Positions 56,399 to 64,000 of a DNA stretch of 64,000 nt are shown here, piece after piece. Under the pieces are notes generated by a model. That model was not told the DNA's origin, did no database searches, and was given only the letters and a program-made list of their open reading frames with translations. How positions within the stretch are numbered: position 1 is the stretch's first letter; each line of letters begins with the position of its first letter. Both the position numbers and the translations under genes were made by a program. The DNA is from Faecalibacterium sp. I4-3-84. Lineage in GTDB: Bacteria; Bacillota; Clostridia; Oscillospirales; Ruminococcaceae. The stretch covers positions 1-64,000 of the forward strand of contig NZ_CP094466.1 of assembly GCF_023347255.1 (NCBI RefSeq). Reading direction: 5' to 3'.

Positions 56399-58686
56399 GT
56401 ACCATCAACAAGCCTTTCCGTAAAAAGGATGCCATGCAGCTGGTCACCGGCCAGCCCGTCTATATGGACGATGTGATCCCGCAGGACTGCCTGATCGTAA
56501 AGCTGCTGCGCTCTCCGCACGCAAATGCCATCGTCAAAACCATCAACACCGCTGTGGCGAAAAAAGTGCCCGGCATCGAGGCAATCTTTACATGGGAGGA
56601 TGTGCCGCAGGATGCGCCGCGCTACACGCAGGCTGGCCAGACCTATCCGGAAGCCAGTCCGCGTGACCGCCTGCTCATTGACCGCCATGTGCGCTTTGTG
56701 GGCGATGTGGTGGCCATTGTGGCCGGTAAGGACGAAAAGTGCGTGGATAAGGCTCTCAAGCTCATCAAGGTGGAATATGAGGTTTTGGAAGCAGTGCTGG
56801 ACTATCACACTGCCAAGGACAACCCCATTCTGGTGCATCCGGAGGACAACTGGGCCAGTCTGTGCCCGGTGGGAGCCGACAACAAACGCAACCTCTGCGC
56901 CCACGATGAGAGTGGTTCCGGCGATATCGATGCTGTATTGGCGGCCAGCGATGTAGTCATTGACCACATTTACCACACCAAGGCCTGCCAGCAGGCCATG
57001 ATGGAGACCTTCCGCACCTACTGCTCCATTGATACCTATGGGCGGCTGAATGTGCTCAGCTCCACGCAGATCGTGTTCCATGCACGGCGCAATATTGCGA
57101 ACGCACTGCATATTCCCAAATCCATGGTGCGCGTGGCAAAGCCCCGCATCGGCGGCGGATTTGGTGCCAAGCAGACGGCGGTCAGTGAGGTATATCCGGC
57201 TTTTGTGACTTGGAAGACCAAAAAGCCCTCCAAAATCATTTTCAGTCGTGTGGAAAGCCAGATCGCATCCTCGCCGCGTCACGAAATGGAGATCCATGTG
57301 CGGCTGGGTGCCACGAAGGACGGCGTTGTGAAGGGCATTGATCTGTACACCCTTTCCAATACCGGTGCTTACGGTGAGCATGGCCCTACGACTGTGGGCC
57401 TTTCCGGTCACAAGTCCATCCCGCTGTACGGCAAGGCAGAAGCCTTCCGCTTTATCAGTGATGTGGTGTATACGAACCACATGTCTGCCGGTGCTTACCG
57501 CGGTTACGGCGCAACGCAGGGACTGTTTGCCGTAGAATCTGCTGTCAATGAACTGGCTCATAAGCTGAATATGGACCCCTTTGAGCTGCGGCTGAAAAAC
57601 GCCGTACAGGAGGGCGATGTGATGCCAGCCTACTATGGGGCTGTCAACACCAGCTGCGCGCTGGACCGCTGCCTTGTCAAGGTGCGGGATATGATCGACT
57701 GGGAGCACAAATACCCTGCCCGTGATATGGGCAACAGCAAGGTGCGCGCTGTCGGTATGGGCATGGCGATGCAGGGCTCCGGCATTTCCGGCATGGATGT
57801 GGGCAGTGCCACCCTGAAACTGAATGACGACGGCTTCTACACCCTGATGATCGGTGCGGCCGACATGGGCACCGGCTGTGACACTACACTGGCGCAGATC
57901 GCCGCCGAAGTGCTGGACTGCCCGCTGGACAATATCACGGTCTTCGGAGCTGATACGGATACCTCGCCCTATGACTCCGGCTCCTATGCGTCCAGTACCA
58001 CTTACGTTACCGGCAAGGCCACCGAAAAGTGTGCCATGAAGCTGCGCGGCCAGATCTGCAAGCTGGGCGCAGAGCTGCTGGAATGCACCGAGGACGAGGT
58101 GGAATTTGATGGAAAAGATGTTTTCAAGAGCAAAGATCCCACACAGAAAAAGTCTCTGAGCGAGATCGCGTATGCTTCTCAGTTCGGCCATATGGTGCCG
58201 CTGGAAGCCACCGAAACGCATACTTCGCCTTTGTCGCCGCCGCCGTTCATGGTTGGTGCTGCTGAGGTGGAAGTGGATACCGAGACCGGCGAGGTAAAGC
58301 TGCTGGAATTTGATGCCTGTGTGGACTGCGGCACGCCCATCAACCCGAACCTGACCCGTGTGCAGACTGAGGGCGGTCTGCTGCAGGGCATCGGCATGAC
58401 TCTGACCGAAAACATCACCTACGATAAAAATGGCTACCCGGAAGAGAACTCTCTGTTCCAGTACAAAATTCCGGCCCGCACCGATGTAGGCAAGATCAAG
58501 GTTGAATTCGAGAGCAGCTATGAACCCAACGGACCCTTTGGCGCAAAGTCCATCGGCGAGGTGGTCATCAACACACCGCTGCCTGCCATTTCCGATGCCA
58601 TCTATAACGCTATCGGCACCCGGTTCTATGAGCTGCCCATCACACCGGAAAAAATCGCCATGGCAGTTGCAGAAAAGCAGAAATGA
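56395..58686 (+). CDS. molybdenum hydroxylase catalytic (Mo-binding) subunit, probably selenium-dependent
   Basis: A 763-residue large subunit of the xanthine dehydrogenase family. An N-terminal alpha-beta domain (PVYMDDVIPQDCLIVKLLRSPHANAIVKTI) is followed by the molybdopterin domain with GGGFGAKQTAVSEVYP, AYRGYGATQGLFAVESAVNELA, GMGMAMQGSGISG, ADTDTSPYDSGSYASSTTYVTG and, near the end, PFGAKSIGEVV with the catalytic Glu. The gene contains no in-frame TGA, so selenium would be the labile cofactor type. Adjacent selD, yedF, yqeB and yqeC support that. Natural substrate probably a purine or nicotinate-like heterocycle. Confidence 0.9.
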   Translation: MSTINKPFRKKDAMQLVTGQPVYMDDVIPQDCLIVKLLRSPHANAIVKTINTAVAKKVPGIEAIFTWEDVPQDAPRYTQAGQTYPEASPRDRLLIDRHVRFVGDVVAIVAGKDEKCVDKALKLIKVEYEVLEAVLDYHTAKDNPILVHPEDNWASLCPVGADNKRNLCAHDESGSGDIDAVLAASDVVIDHIYHTKACQQAMMETFRTYCSIDTYGRLNVLSSTQIVFHARRNIANALHIPKSMVRVAKPRIGGGFGAKQTAVSEVYPAFVTWKTKKPSKIIFSRVESQIASSPRHEMEIHVRLGATKDGVVKGIDLYTLSNTGAYGEHGPTTVGLSGHKSIPLYGKAEAFRFISDVVYTNHMSAGAYRGYGATQGLFAVESAVNELAHKLNMDPFELRLKNAVQEGDVMPAYYGAVNTSCALDRCLVKVRDMIDWEHKYPARDMGNSKVRAVGMGMAMQGSGISGMDVGSATLKLNDDGFYTLMIGAADMGTGCDTTLAQIAAEVLDCPLDNITVFGADTDTSPYDSGSYASSTTYVTGKATEKCAMKLRGQICKLGAELLECTEDEVEFDGKDVFKSKDPTQKKSLSEIAYASQFGHMVPLEATETHTSPLSPPPFMVGAAEVEVDTETGEVKLLEFDACVDCGTPINPNLTRVQTEGGLLQGIGMTLTENITYDKNGYPEENSLFQYKIPARTDVGKIKVEFESSYEPNGPFGAKSIGEVVINTPLPAISDAIYNAIGTRFYELPITPEKIAMAVAEKQK

Positions 58687-59390
58687 TCGACGAAAAAATT
58701 TTTCCGTTTCTTGCGGAGAAGGGACATGTTATTTCTCTGGTGGGCGGCGGCGGAAAGACCACACTGATGTACAATCTGGCTGCGAACTGCGCCCGCAAGG
58801 GCTGGCAGGTATTGGCCGCTACCACCACCCATATTATGCAGCCGCCCGGCGGGGTCTGGGCACAGACGGATGCAGAGCTTTTCCGCCTGTGGAAGTGCGG
58901 CAGTTATGCTGTGGCCGGAACCGCTGCACACGGCGGCAAATTAACGGCCCCGCCGCAGGCACAGCTGGAGCGCTGGATGACCCTTGCAGATATCGTGCTC
59001 ATTGAAGCGGACGGCGCAAAACGGATGCCCTGCAAGGCACCCGCTGCGCACGAGCCGGTGCTTTTACCGCAGTGCGATACGGTTCTGGCCGTAGCAGGGC
59101 TTTCTGCGTTGAGGCATCCGCTCCGGGAGGTCTGTTTCCGGGCAGAGCTTGCCGCAGAGCTGCTTTGTGTTCCGCAGGATGCGCAGTTGACACCGGAACT
59201 TCTGGCAAAGCTGCTTGCGAGTGAAGCCGGTGGAAGGAAGGCTGTAGGGGATCGCAGCTTTTATGTTGTACTCAATCAGGTCGATACAAAAGAGCAGGCT
59301 GCTCTGGCCCGGCAGGTGGCTGATATTCTGAAAAAAATTTATCGGATTTCCTGCGCTACGTCTCATTTCGAGAAAGGAGAACGTGCATGA
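58683..59390 (+). CDS. yqeC: selenium cofactor biosynthesis protein YqeC
   Basis: A 235-residue P-loop protein ([26 protein letters not shown]) with [30 protein letters not shown] and LNQVD, as in the YqeC family tied to selenium-dependent molybdenum hydroxylases. Likely acts with YqeB to insert selenium into the cofactor. Overlaps both neighbours (ATGA). Confidence 0.92.
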   Translation: MIDEKIFPFLAEKGHVISLVGGGGKTTLMYNLAANCARKGWQVLAATTTHIMQPPGGVWAQTDAELFRLWKCGSYAVAGTAAHGGKLTAPPQAQLERWMTLADIVLIEADGAKRMPCKAPAAHEPVLLPQCDTVLAVAGLSALRHPLREVCFRAELAAELLCVPQDAQLTPELLAKLLASEAGGRKAVGDRSFYVVLNQVDTKEQAALARQVADILKKIYRISCATSHFEKGERA

Positions 59391-60421
59391 GCAAAGAAGG
59401 CAAGATCGTGTTCTGCACCGGCGGCGGATGTACCGCAAAGCTGGGAGCAGGTGTGCTGAGCCGCATTCTGGAAAAATTGCCGCGCGGGGAAAAAGACCCG
59501 AACCTGCTGGTGGGCTACGACAGCCGGGATGATGCCGCCGTGTACCGCATAACAGATGATATTGCGCTGGTGCAGACGGTGGACTTTTTTCCGCCAATGG
59601 TGGACGACCCCTATACCTTCGGCCAGATTGCAGCGGCCAACGCCCTGAGCGATGTCTATGCCATGGGCGGCGAGGTGAAGACTGCACTGAACCTTGTCTG
59701 CTTCCCGGAGAGCATGGATCTGAACATTCTGGGCGAAATTCTGCGCGGCGGAGCCAAGAAGGTGGCCGAAGCGGGCGGAAGCCTTGCAGGCGGGCATTCC
59801 ATTGCCGATACAGGTGTGAAATACGGACTTTCGGTGACTGGCCTTGTGGACCCGAAAAAAATGTATACGAATGATTCCGGCAGGCCCGGCGACAAGCTGA
59901 TTTTAACAAAAGCTCTGGGCGTGGGCCTGATCTGCACGGCAAACCGTGTGGGCGAAGCGGCACCGAAAGATATGGCCGGTGCCATTGCGTCCATGACAAC
60001 GCTGAACAAAAACGCTGCCGAGATCAGCCGAAAGTATACGGTCCACGCGGCAACCGATGTGACCGGTTTCAGCTTTCTGGGCCATCTGCACGAGATGATG
60101 GGCGGAAAGCTTTCCTGTATCATTGATGCACGGATGGTGCCGGTTCTACCGGGAGCCGAAAAAGCGGCAGATGATTTTTTGTATACCGCTGCCGGACAGC
60201 GCAACCGCAACCATACCGGCCCATATGTCACTTTTGAAAATGTGCCGTTTGCAATGGAAGAGGTGCTGTTTGACCCACAGACTTCCGGCGGACTATTGCT
60301 GGCCGTGTTGCCAGAAGAAGCAAATGCGCTGGAAGCAGAGCTGCAGGCCGCTGGCCTGCCCGCAAAGATCGTGGGTGAGATCATACCCAAAACCGAACAG
60401 GAAATCACTGTAAAATACTGA
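59387..60421 (+). CDS. selD: selenide, water dikinase
   Basis: A 344-residue SelD that makes selenophosphate from selenide and ATP. The N-terminal loop [16 protein letters not shown] has Cys at the catalytic position, followed by [48 protein letters not shown] and the C-terminal [17 protein letters not shown]. Placed within the hydroxylase operon, its product probably serves that cofactor; no selA or selB is seen here. Confidence 0.96.
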   Translation: MSKEGKIVFCTGGGCTAKLGAGVLSRILEKLPRGEKDPNLLVGYDSRDDAAVYRITDDIALVQTVDFFPPMVDDPYTFGQIAAANALSDVYAMGGEVKTALNLVCFPESMDLNILGEILRGGAKKVAEAGGSLAGGHSIADTGVKYGLSVTGLVDPKKMYTNDSGRPGDKLILTKALGVGLICTANRVGEAAPKDMAGAIASMTTLNKNAAEISRKYTVHAATDVTGFSFLGHLHEMMGGKLSCIIDARMVPVLPGAEKAADDFLYTAAGQRNRNHTGPYVTFENVPFAMEEVLFDPQTSGGLLLAVLPEEANALEAELQAAGLPAKIVGEIIPKTEQEITVKY

Positions 60422-60436
60422 TGGAGGCCTACAATT

Positions 60437-61045
60437 ATGATGCTGAAAGTTGATGCCCGTGGTGACGCATGCCCGCTGCCCGTTGTAAAAGCCAAAAAGG
60501 CGATCTCTGAACTGAAGGGTGCCGGTGAGGTGGAAGTGCTGGTGGATAATGAGATCGCCGTGCAGAACCTTACCAAAATGGCCCAGCAGAAAGGTTATCA
60601 GTACAGCGCCGAAAAGCTGGCCGAGCGGGAATACCGCGTGCTGTTCACGGTCGGCGAAGCGTCCGAAACACCCACTGAAGAAGCACCGGCCTGTGCATTG
60701 GACACCCGCACGGACACGGTGGTTGCCATCAGCTCTGATAAAATGGGCATTGGCGCAGATGACCTTGGCAAGTCTCTGCTCAAGGCCTTTGTGTTCGCAC
60801 TTACCCAGCAGGATCAGCTGCCCAAAACAGTGCTGTTCTATAACGGCGGCGCGTCCCTGACCTGTGAGGGTTCGCCCATGCTGGATGACCTGAAGGCACT
60901 GGAAGCACAGGGCGTGGAGATCATGACCTGCGGCACCTGCCTGAATTTCTATGGCCTGACCGAAAAGCTTGCTGTTGGCAGTGTGACCAACATGTACACC
61001 ATCGTGGAAAAGCTGACGCAGGCAGGCAACGTGGTGAAACCGTGA
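60437..61045 (+). CDS. yedF: selenium metabolism protein YedF
   Basis: A 202-residue two-domain protein: N-terminal TusA/SirA-like domain with LKVDARGDACPLPVVKAKKAI (Cys-Pro motif) and a C-terminal DsrE-like domain (LLKAFVFALTQQDQLPKTVLFYNGGASLTCEGS; EIMTCGTCLNFYGL). YedF is thought to carry or deliver selenium to SelD. GGAGG precedes the ATG. Confidence 0.93.
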   Translation: MMLKVDARGDACPLPVVKAKKAISELKGAGEVEVLVDNEIAVQNLTKMAQQKGYQYSAEKLAEREYRVLFTVGEASETPTEEAPACALDTRTDTVVAISSDKMGIGADDLGKSLLKAFVFALTQQDQLPKTVLFYNGGASLTCEGSPMLDDLKALEAQGVEIMTCGTCLNFYGLTEKLAVGSVTNMYTIVEKLTQAGNVVKP

Positions 61046-62181
61046 TCTATCTGGATAACGCTGCCACGACCCTGCGCAAGCCGCCGCAGGTAGAGCAGGC
61101 TGTGCTGGACGCAATGCGCACGGCAGGCAATCCGGGACGGGGTGCCCATGAGCCCACGCTGCACGCAAGCCGTCTTGTTTATGCTGCGCGGTGCGCAATG
61201 GCAAAGCTCCTCCACGCACCAGACCCGTCCTGTATTGCTTTTGCGGCAAATGCAACGGAGGCCTTGAACATTGCATTGGGTGGGCTTTTTGCACCGTGTG
61301 ATCATATCATCACAACGGTATGTGAGCATAACTCTGTTCTGCGGCCGCTCTACCGGCTGCGGGAACAGGGCTTGCAGTTCAGTTTTGCGGGCGTGGATGA
61401 GCGCGGACGGCTGCAATATGATGACTGGAATAAGCTGGTTCAGCCCAATACAAAAGCGCTGGTCGTAACAGGTGCTTCCAATGTGACCGGCAACGGAACG
61501 GATCTTGCAAAAGCAGCGGGTTTTGCGCACCGGCACAGCCTGCTGCTGATCGTGGATGCGGCCCAGACGGCGGGTTCACAGCCCATTGACGTACAGGCAC
61601 TGGGCATTGATGTGCTATGCTTCACCGGGCATAAGGCGCTGCTTGGCCCGCAGGGAACAGGCGGCTTGTATGTACGCCCGGGGCTTTCCATCCAGCCATT
61701 GGTAGTGGGAGGCAGCGGCGTACACAGCTTTGATGAACAGCATCCTGCACAGATGCCCACCGCTCTGGAAGCCGGGACGCTCAATGTTCCGGGTCTGGCG
61801 GGCCTGTGTGCCGGTGTGGAATGGATTCTGGCTCAGGGTGTGGAAACGCTGTGTGCAAAAGAAACTGCACTGGCGGCGCTCTTTTATAAAAACATTCGAG
61901 ATCTGCCGAACGTGAAGATCTACGGCGACCCGGAAATGCCGCTGCATGCTCCCATTATCTCGCTCAACATCGGAGACGAAGATTCAGCCCGCATTGCAGA
62001 TATTCTGTGGGAGGACTACAGCATCTGTGTGCGTGCCGGCGCGCACTGTGCACCGCTGATGCATAAAGCGCTGGGCACGGTGGAGCAGGGCGTGGTACGG
62101 TTCAGCTTTTCGCATTTCAATACGGAAGCCGAAGTGCTGCAGGCCGCAGCCGCTGTTCAGGAGCTTGCACAGGAGATCTGA
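61042..62181 (+). CDS. cysteine desulfurase-like class V aminotransferase
   Basis: A 379-residue PLP enzyme: IYLDNAATTLRKPPQVEQAV, AANATEALNIALGG, EHNSVLRPLYRL, LIVDAAQTAGSQPIDVQ, the PLP Lys in CFTGHKALLGPQGTGGLYV, and the loop Cys in VRAGAHCAPLMHKALG. In this locus it probably mobilises selenium or sulfur from selenocysteine or cysteine. The GTG start at 61042 overlaps the yedF stop (GTGA). Confidence 0.9.
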   Translation: MIYLDNAATTLRKPPQVEQAVLDAMRTAGNPGRGAHEPTLHASRLVYAARCAMAKLLHAPDPSCIAFAANATEALNIALGGLFAPCDHIITTVCEHNSVLRPLYRLREQGLQFSFAGVDERGRLQYDDWNKLVQPNTKALVVTGASNVTGNGTDLAKAAGFAHRHSLLLIVDAAQTAGSQPIDVQALGIDVLCFTGHKALLGPQGTGGLYVRPGLSIQPLVVGGSGVHSFDEQHPAQMPTALEAGTLNVPGLAGLCAGVEWILAQGVETLCAKETALAALFYKNIRDLPNVKIYGDPEMPLHAPIISLNIGDEDSARIADILWEDYSICVRAGAHCAPLMHKALGTVEQGVVRFSFSHFNTEAEVLQAAAAVQELAQEI

Positions 62182-62182
62182 T

Positions 62183-62413
62183 ATGCGCATCAAAAAAACT
62201 TATATTGTTCTTTCATTCCGCACAACGCTGGATGCCATGGAATGGGAAAAGCAGTGCCTTGCGGAGAAGGTTCCGGGCAGGCTCATCCCACTGCCGCGCG
62301 AGATTTCCGCAGGCTGCGGCCTTGCCTGGCGGATGCTGCCGGAAGAATTTGAGCAGTGGCAGAACCGGCTGGACCCGGCACGTTACGATCAGGCCGCAGC
62401 AGTAGAACAGTAA
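62183..62413 (+). CDS. DUF3343 protein, putative Se/S carrier
   Basis: A 76-residue protein (YIVLSFRTTLDAMEWEKQCLAEKVPGRLIPLPREISAGCGLAWRM). DUF3343 proteins have a conserved Cys in the SAGCG segment and regularly accompany selenium genes, so carrier duty for selenium or sulfur is inferred. ATG at 62183, two bases after the previous stop. Confidence 0.85.
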   Translation: MRIKKTYIVLSFRTTLDAMEWEKQCLAEKVPGRLIPLPREISAGCGLAWRMLPEEFEQWQNRLDPARYDQAAAVEQ

Positions 62414-62438
62414 TAAAGACAAAACAGGAGAATGACGC

Positions 62439-63494
62439 ATGGGTAAAATGCCGCTTTATACAATGCTGCAAAAAGCCCGTTCTATGGGCGGCTGGACGAT
62501 GGTGGCCCAGTTAGAGGGCGATGCCGCGGGGAGCCAGCTGCTTTTGCTGGAGGGCAGGCCTGTGTGGCAGAGGGGAGACAGCACCGTACTGCTGCAGCAC
62601 CTGACAGAACTGCAGGGCTGCACAGCAGCTGGTATCCACTCTGTTGCAGGCACAGACATCTTTGCGGAGCGCTTTGGCGCGGTGCCGCAGCTGGTAGTCT
62701 GCGGCGGTGGACATGTGGCTGCAGCCGTTGTGCAGCTTGCAAAGCTGCTGGGCCTGACGGTCCTTGCAATGGATGACCGCGAGGAATATGCACAGCAGCT
62801 GCGGCTGGCCGGAGCCGATAGAGTGCTCTGCCTGCCGTTTGAAAAAGCGCTTGCGCAGGTACCTGACGGCGCAGAGACTTATTTTGTGGTCGTCACCCGG
62901 GCACATGCATTTGATGTGGACTGCCTGAAGGTGATATTAAAAAAGCCTGCAGCCTATGTTGGCATGATGGGCAGCCGCGGGCGTGCCGCACTGGTGCGCC
63001 GTCAACTTCTGGAAGCCGGTATCGATGCCGAAAGAGTGGAGGCGTTGTACGCCCCCATCGGACTTTCCATCGACTCACAGACGGCAGAGGAGATCGCACT
63101 TTCCATTCTGGCACAGATCGTATCGATCAAGAATGCGCGTCCGCAGACGGAGGGCTTTTCATCTGCCCTTCTGGAAGCCATGGCTCAGACAGATGCCGCC
63201 GGGCAGCAGGCGGCGCTTGCCGTGATTGCGGCGCGGCACGGCTCTACGCCGCGGGAAATCGGCGCAAAAATGCTGGTTCGCACAGACGGCTCTATTGTGG
63301 GCAGTGTGGGCGGCGGTATTATGGAGCACCGCACCATTCTGGCTGCACAGGAAATGCTGACGGGAGCTGCTCCGGCGTATCAACGGCTGCATTTTTCGGC
63401 AGACGGCAAAAATGATGATGCAGCAATTGCTGCCTGCGGTGGGTCTATGGAGATCGTATTGACTCGACTCCAGCCCGGAGAGGAGATCAAATGA
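62439..63494 (+). CDS. XdhC/CoxI family protein with permuted domain order
   Basis: A 351-residue molybdenum hydroxylase maturation protein. Residues about 75-215 are the XdhC Rossmann domain (QLVVCGGGHVAAAVVQLAKLLG, YVGMMGSRGRAALVRRQL, APIGLSIDSQTAEEIALSIL), and the XdhC_CoxI domain follows at 240-345 (AARHGSTPREIGAKMLVRTDGSIVGSVGGGIMEH). Usual XdhC proteins have the CoxI domain first. XdhC proteins carry Mo cofactor and help insert it. AACAGGAG precedes the ATG; its stop overlaps yqeB (ATGA). Confidence 0.85.
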   Translation: MGKMPLYTMLQKARSMGGWTMVAQLEGDAAGSQLLLLEGRPVWQRGDSTVLLQHLTELQGCTAAGIHSVAGTDIFAERFGAVPQLVVCGGGHVAAAVVQLAKLLGLTVLAMDDREEYAQQLRLAGADRVLCLPFEKALAQVPDGAETYFVVVTRAHAFDVDCLKVILKKPAAYVGMMGSRGRAALVRRQLLEAGIDAERVEALYAPIGLSIDSQTAEEIALSILAQIVSIKNARPQTEGFSSALLEAMAQTDAAGQQAALAVIAARHGSTPREIGAKMLVRTDGSIVGSVGGGIMEHRTILAAQEMLTGAAPAYQRLHFSADGKNDDAAIAACGGSMEIVLTRLQPGEEIK

Positions 63495-64000
63495 AGAAAG
63501 ATGCACTGATCCTTGTGCGCGGCGGCGGCGACCTTGCTACCGGCACCATTCACCGGCTGTGGAGCGCAGGCCTGCGTGTGCTGGTGCTGGAAGCGGAGCA
63601 TCCGGCGGCGATCCGGCGGCAGGTTTCTCTGTGCGAAGCCGTTTATGAAGGTGAGACCGCCGTTGAAGGTCTGCGTGCGGTACGAATCGAAACTCTGGCA
63701 CAGGCAGAAGAAATCTGGAAACAGAATGCCGTTCCTGTTCTGGTAGACCCGCAAGGCAAAAGCATTGCGCCGGCAAAGCCGGATGTCCTTGTGGATGCGA
63801 TCCTTGCCAAAAAGAATCTTGGCACAACGCGGGATATGGCACCCCTGACCATTGCACTCGGCCCCGGTTTCACGGCCGGGCAGGATGTAGATGTGGTGGT
63901 GGAGACCAAACGCGGCCACCGGCTGGGACGCATCATTCGGGAAGGCAGTGCCATCCCCGATACCGGCATTCCCGGAATCATTGGCGGCTACGGCAAAGAG
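63491..64000 (+). CDS. yqeB: selenium-dependent molybdenum hydroxylase system protein YqeB, 5' part
   Basis: The first 170 residues of YqeB (EF2563 family): LILVRGGGDLATGTIHRLWSAGLRVLVLEAEHPAAIRRQVSLCEAVYEG, PDVLVDAILAKKN, and LTIALGPGFTAGQDVDVVVETKRGHRLG are the family pattern. YqeB is a marker of selenium-dependent molybdenum hydroxylases. The gene continues beyond the window. GGAG precedes the ATG. Confidence 0.93.
   Translation, partial: MKKDALILVRGGGDLATGTIHRLWSAGLRVLVLEAEHPAAIRRQVSLCEAVYEGETAVEGLRAVRIETLAQAEEIWKQNAVPVLVDPQGKSIAPAKPDVLVDAILAKKNLGTTRDMAPLTIALGPGFTAGQDVDVVVETKRGHRLGRIIREGSAIPDTGIPGIIGGYGKE

Overview
The window looks like a chromosomal segment of a Gram-positive gut Clostridium-class bacterium, most likely Faecalibacterium or a close Ruminococcaceae relative. 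This is inferred from the SRP RNA-dnaX-ybaB-recR-smpB-ssrA order, the SCIFF peptide and its radical SAM maturase, a SipL-like protein, strong AGGAGG ribosome binding sites and GC-rich codon use. No database search was run.

Host left arm (1-9240): the end of a LOG-family gene, a 2-hydroxyacid dehydrogenase and an aspartate-dehydrogenase-like gene on the minus strand, a split chromate-transporter pair, a repeat-rich lipoprotein, a truncated HIRAN-domain ORF, a ZIP metal transporter, SRP RNA, dnaX, ybaB, recR, smpB and tmRNA (ssrA).

Prophage (9217-40975): a 31.8 kb siphovirus-like element sits in the 3' end of ssrA, bounded by a 24-bp direct repeat, with a tyrosine integrase at its right end. 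Read along its late (minus) strand it carries a BRO antirepressor, small early genes, a recombination and replication block (coiled-coil protein, SbcC-like ATPase, Sak4-like ATPase, DUF669 protein, SF2 helicase, primase/helicase, RusA, sigma-like regulator), a packaging and head block (TerS, TerL, portal, MuF-type protein, a tRNA-Lys, scaffold, capsid, connectors, tail tube), then a baseplate-like protein, endolysin, two holins and a Spo0A-C-like regulator. The lysogeny side (plus strand) has a CI-like S24 repressor with palindromic operators, a secreted protein, a RhuM-family protein, an AT-rich membrane protein, an IS200/IS605 element, a small XRE regulator and the integrase. The prophage appears defective: the tape-measure and distal tail genes are missing at a visible junction, and the DUF669 gene has a nonsense codon.

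Host right arm (40976-64000): oleate hydratase, an exported 5'-nucleotidase, tRNA-Gln, a DUF2508 gene, SCIFF peptide with its radical SAM maturase and an overlapping Orn/Lys/Arg-type decarboxylase, a SipL-like LysM protein, AzlCD, an RmlD-like SDR, and a purine-type NCS2 permease. The window ends in a selenium-dependent molybdenum hydroxylase locus: divergent mocA-like gene, three hydroxylase subunits, yqeC, selD, yedF, a cysteine-desulfurase-like gene, DUF3343, xdhC and yqeB. Together the last genes would import a purine-like substrate, hydroxylate it with a Mo/Se enzyme, and build and insert the labile selenium cofactor.
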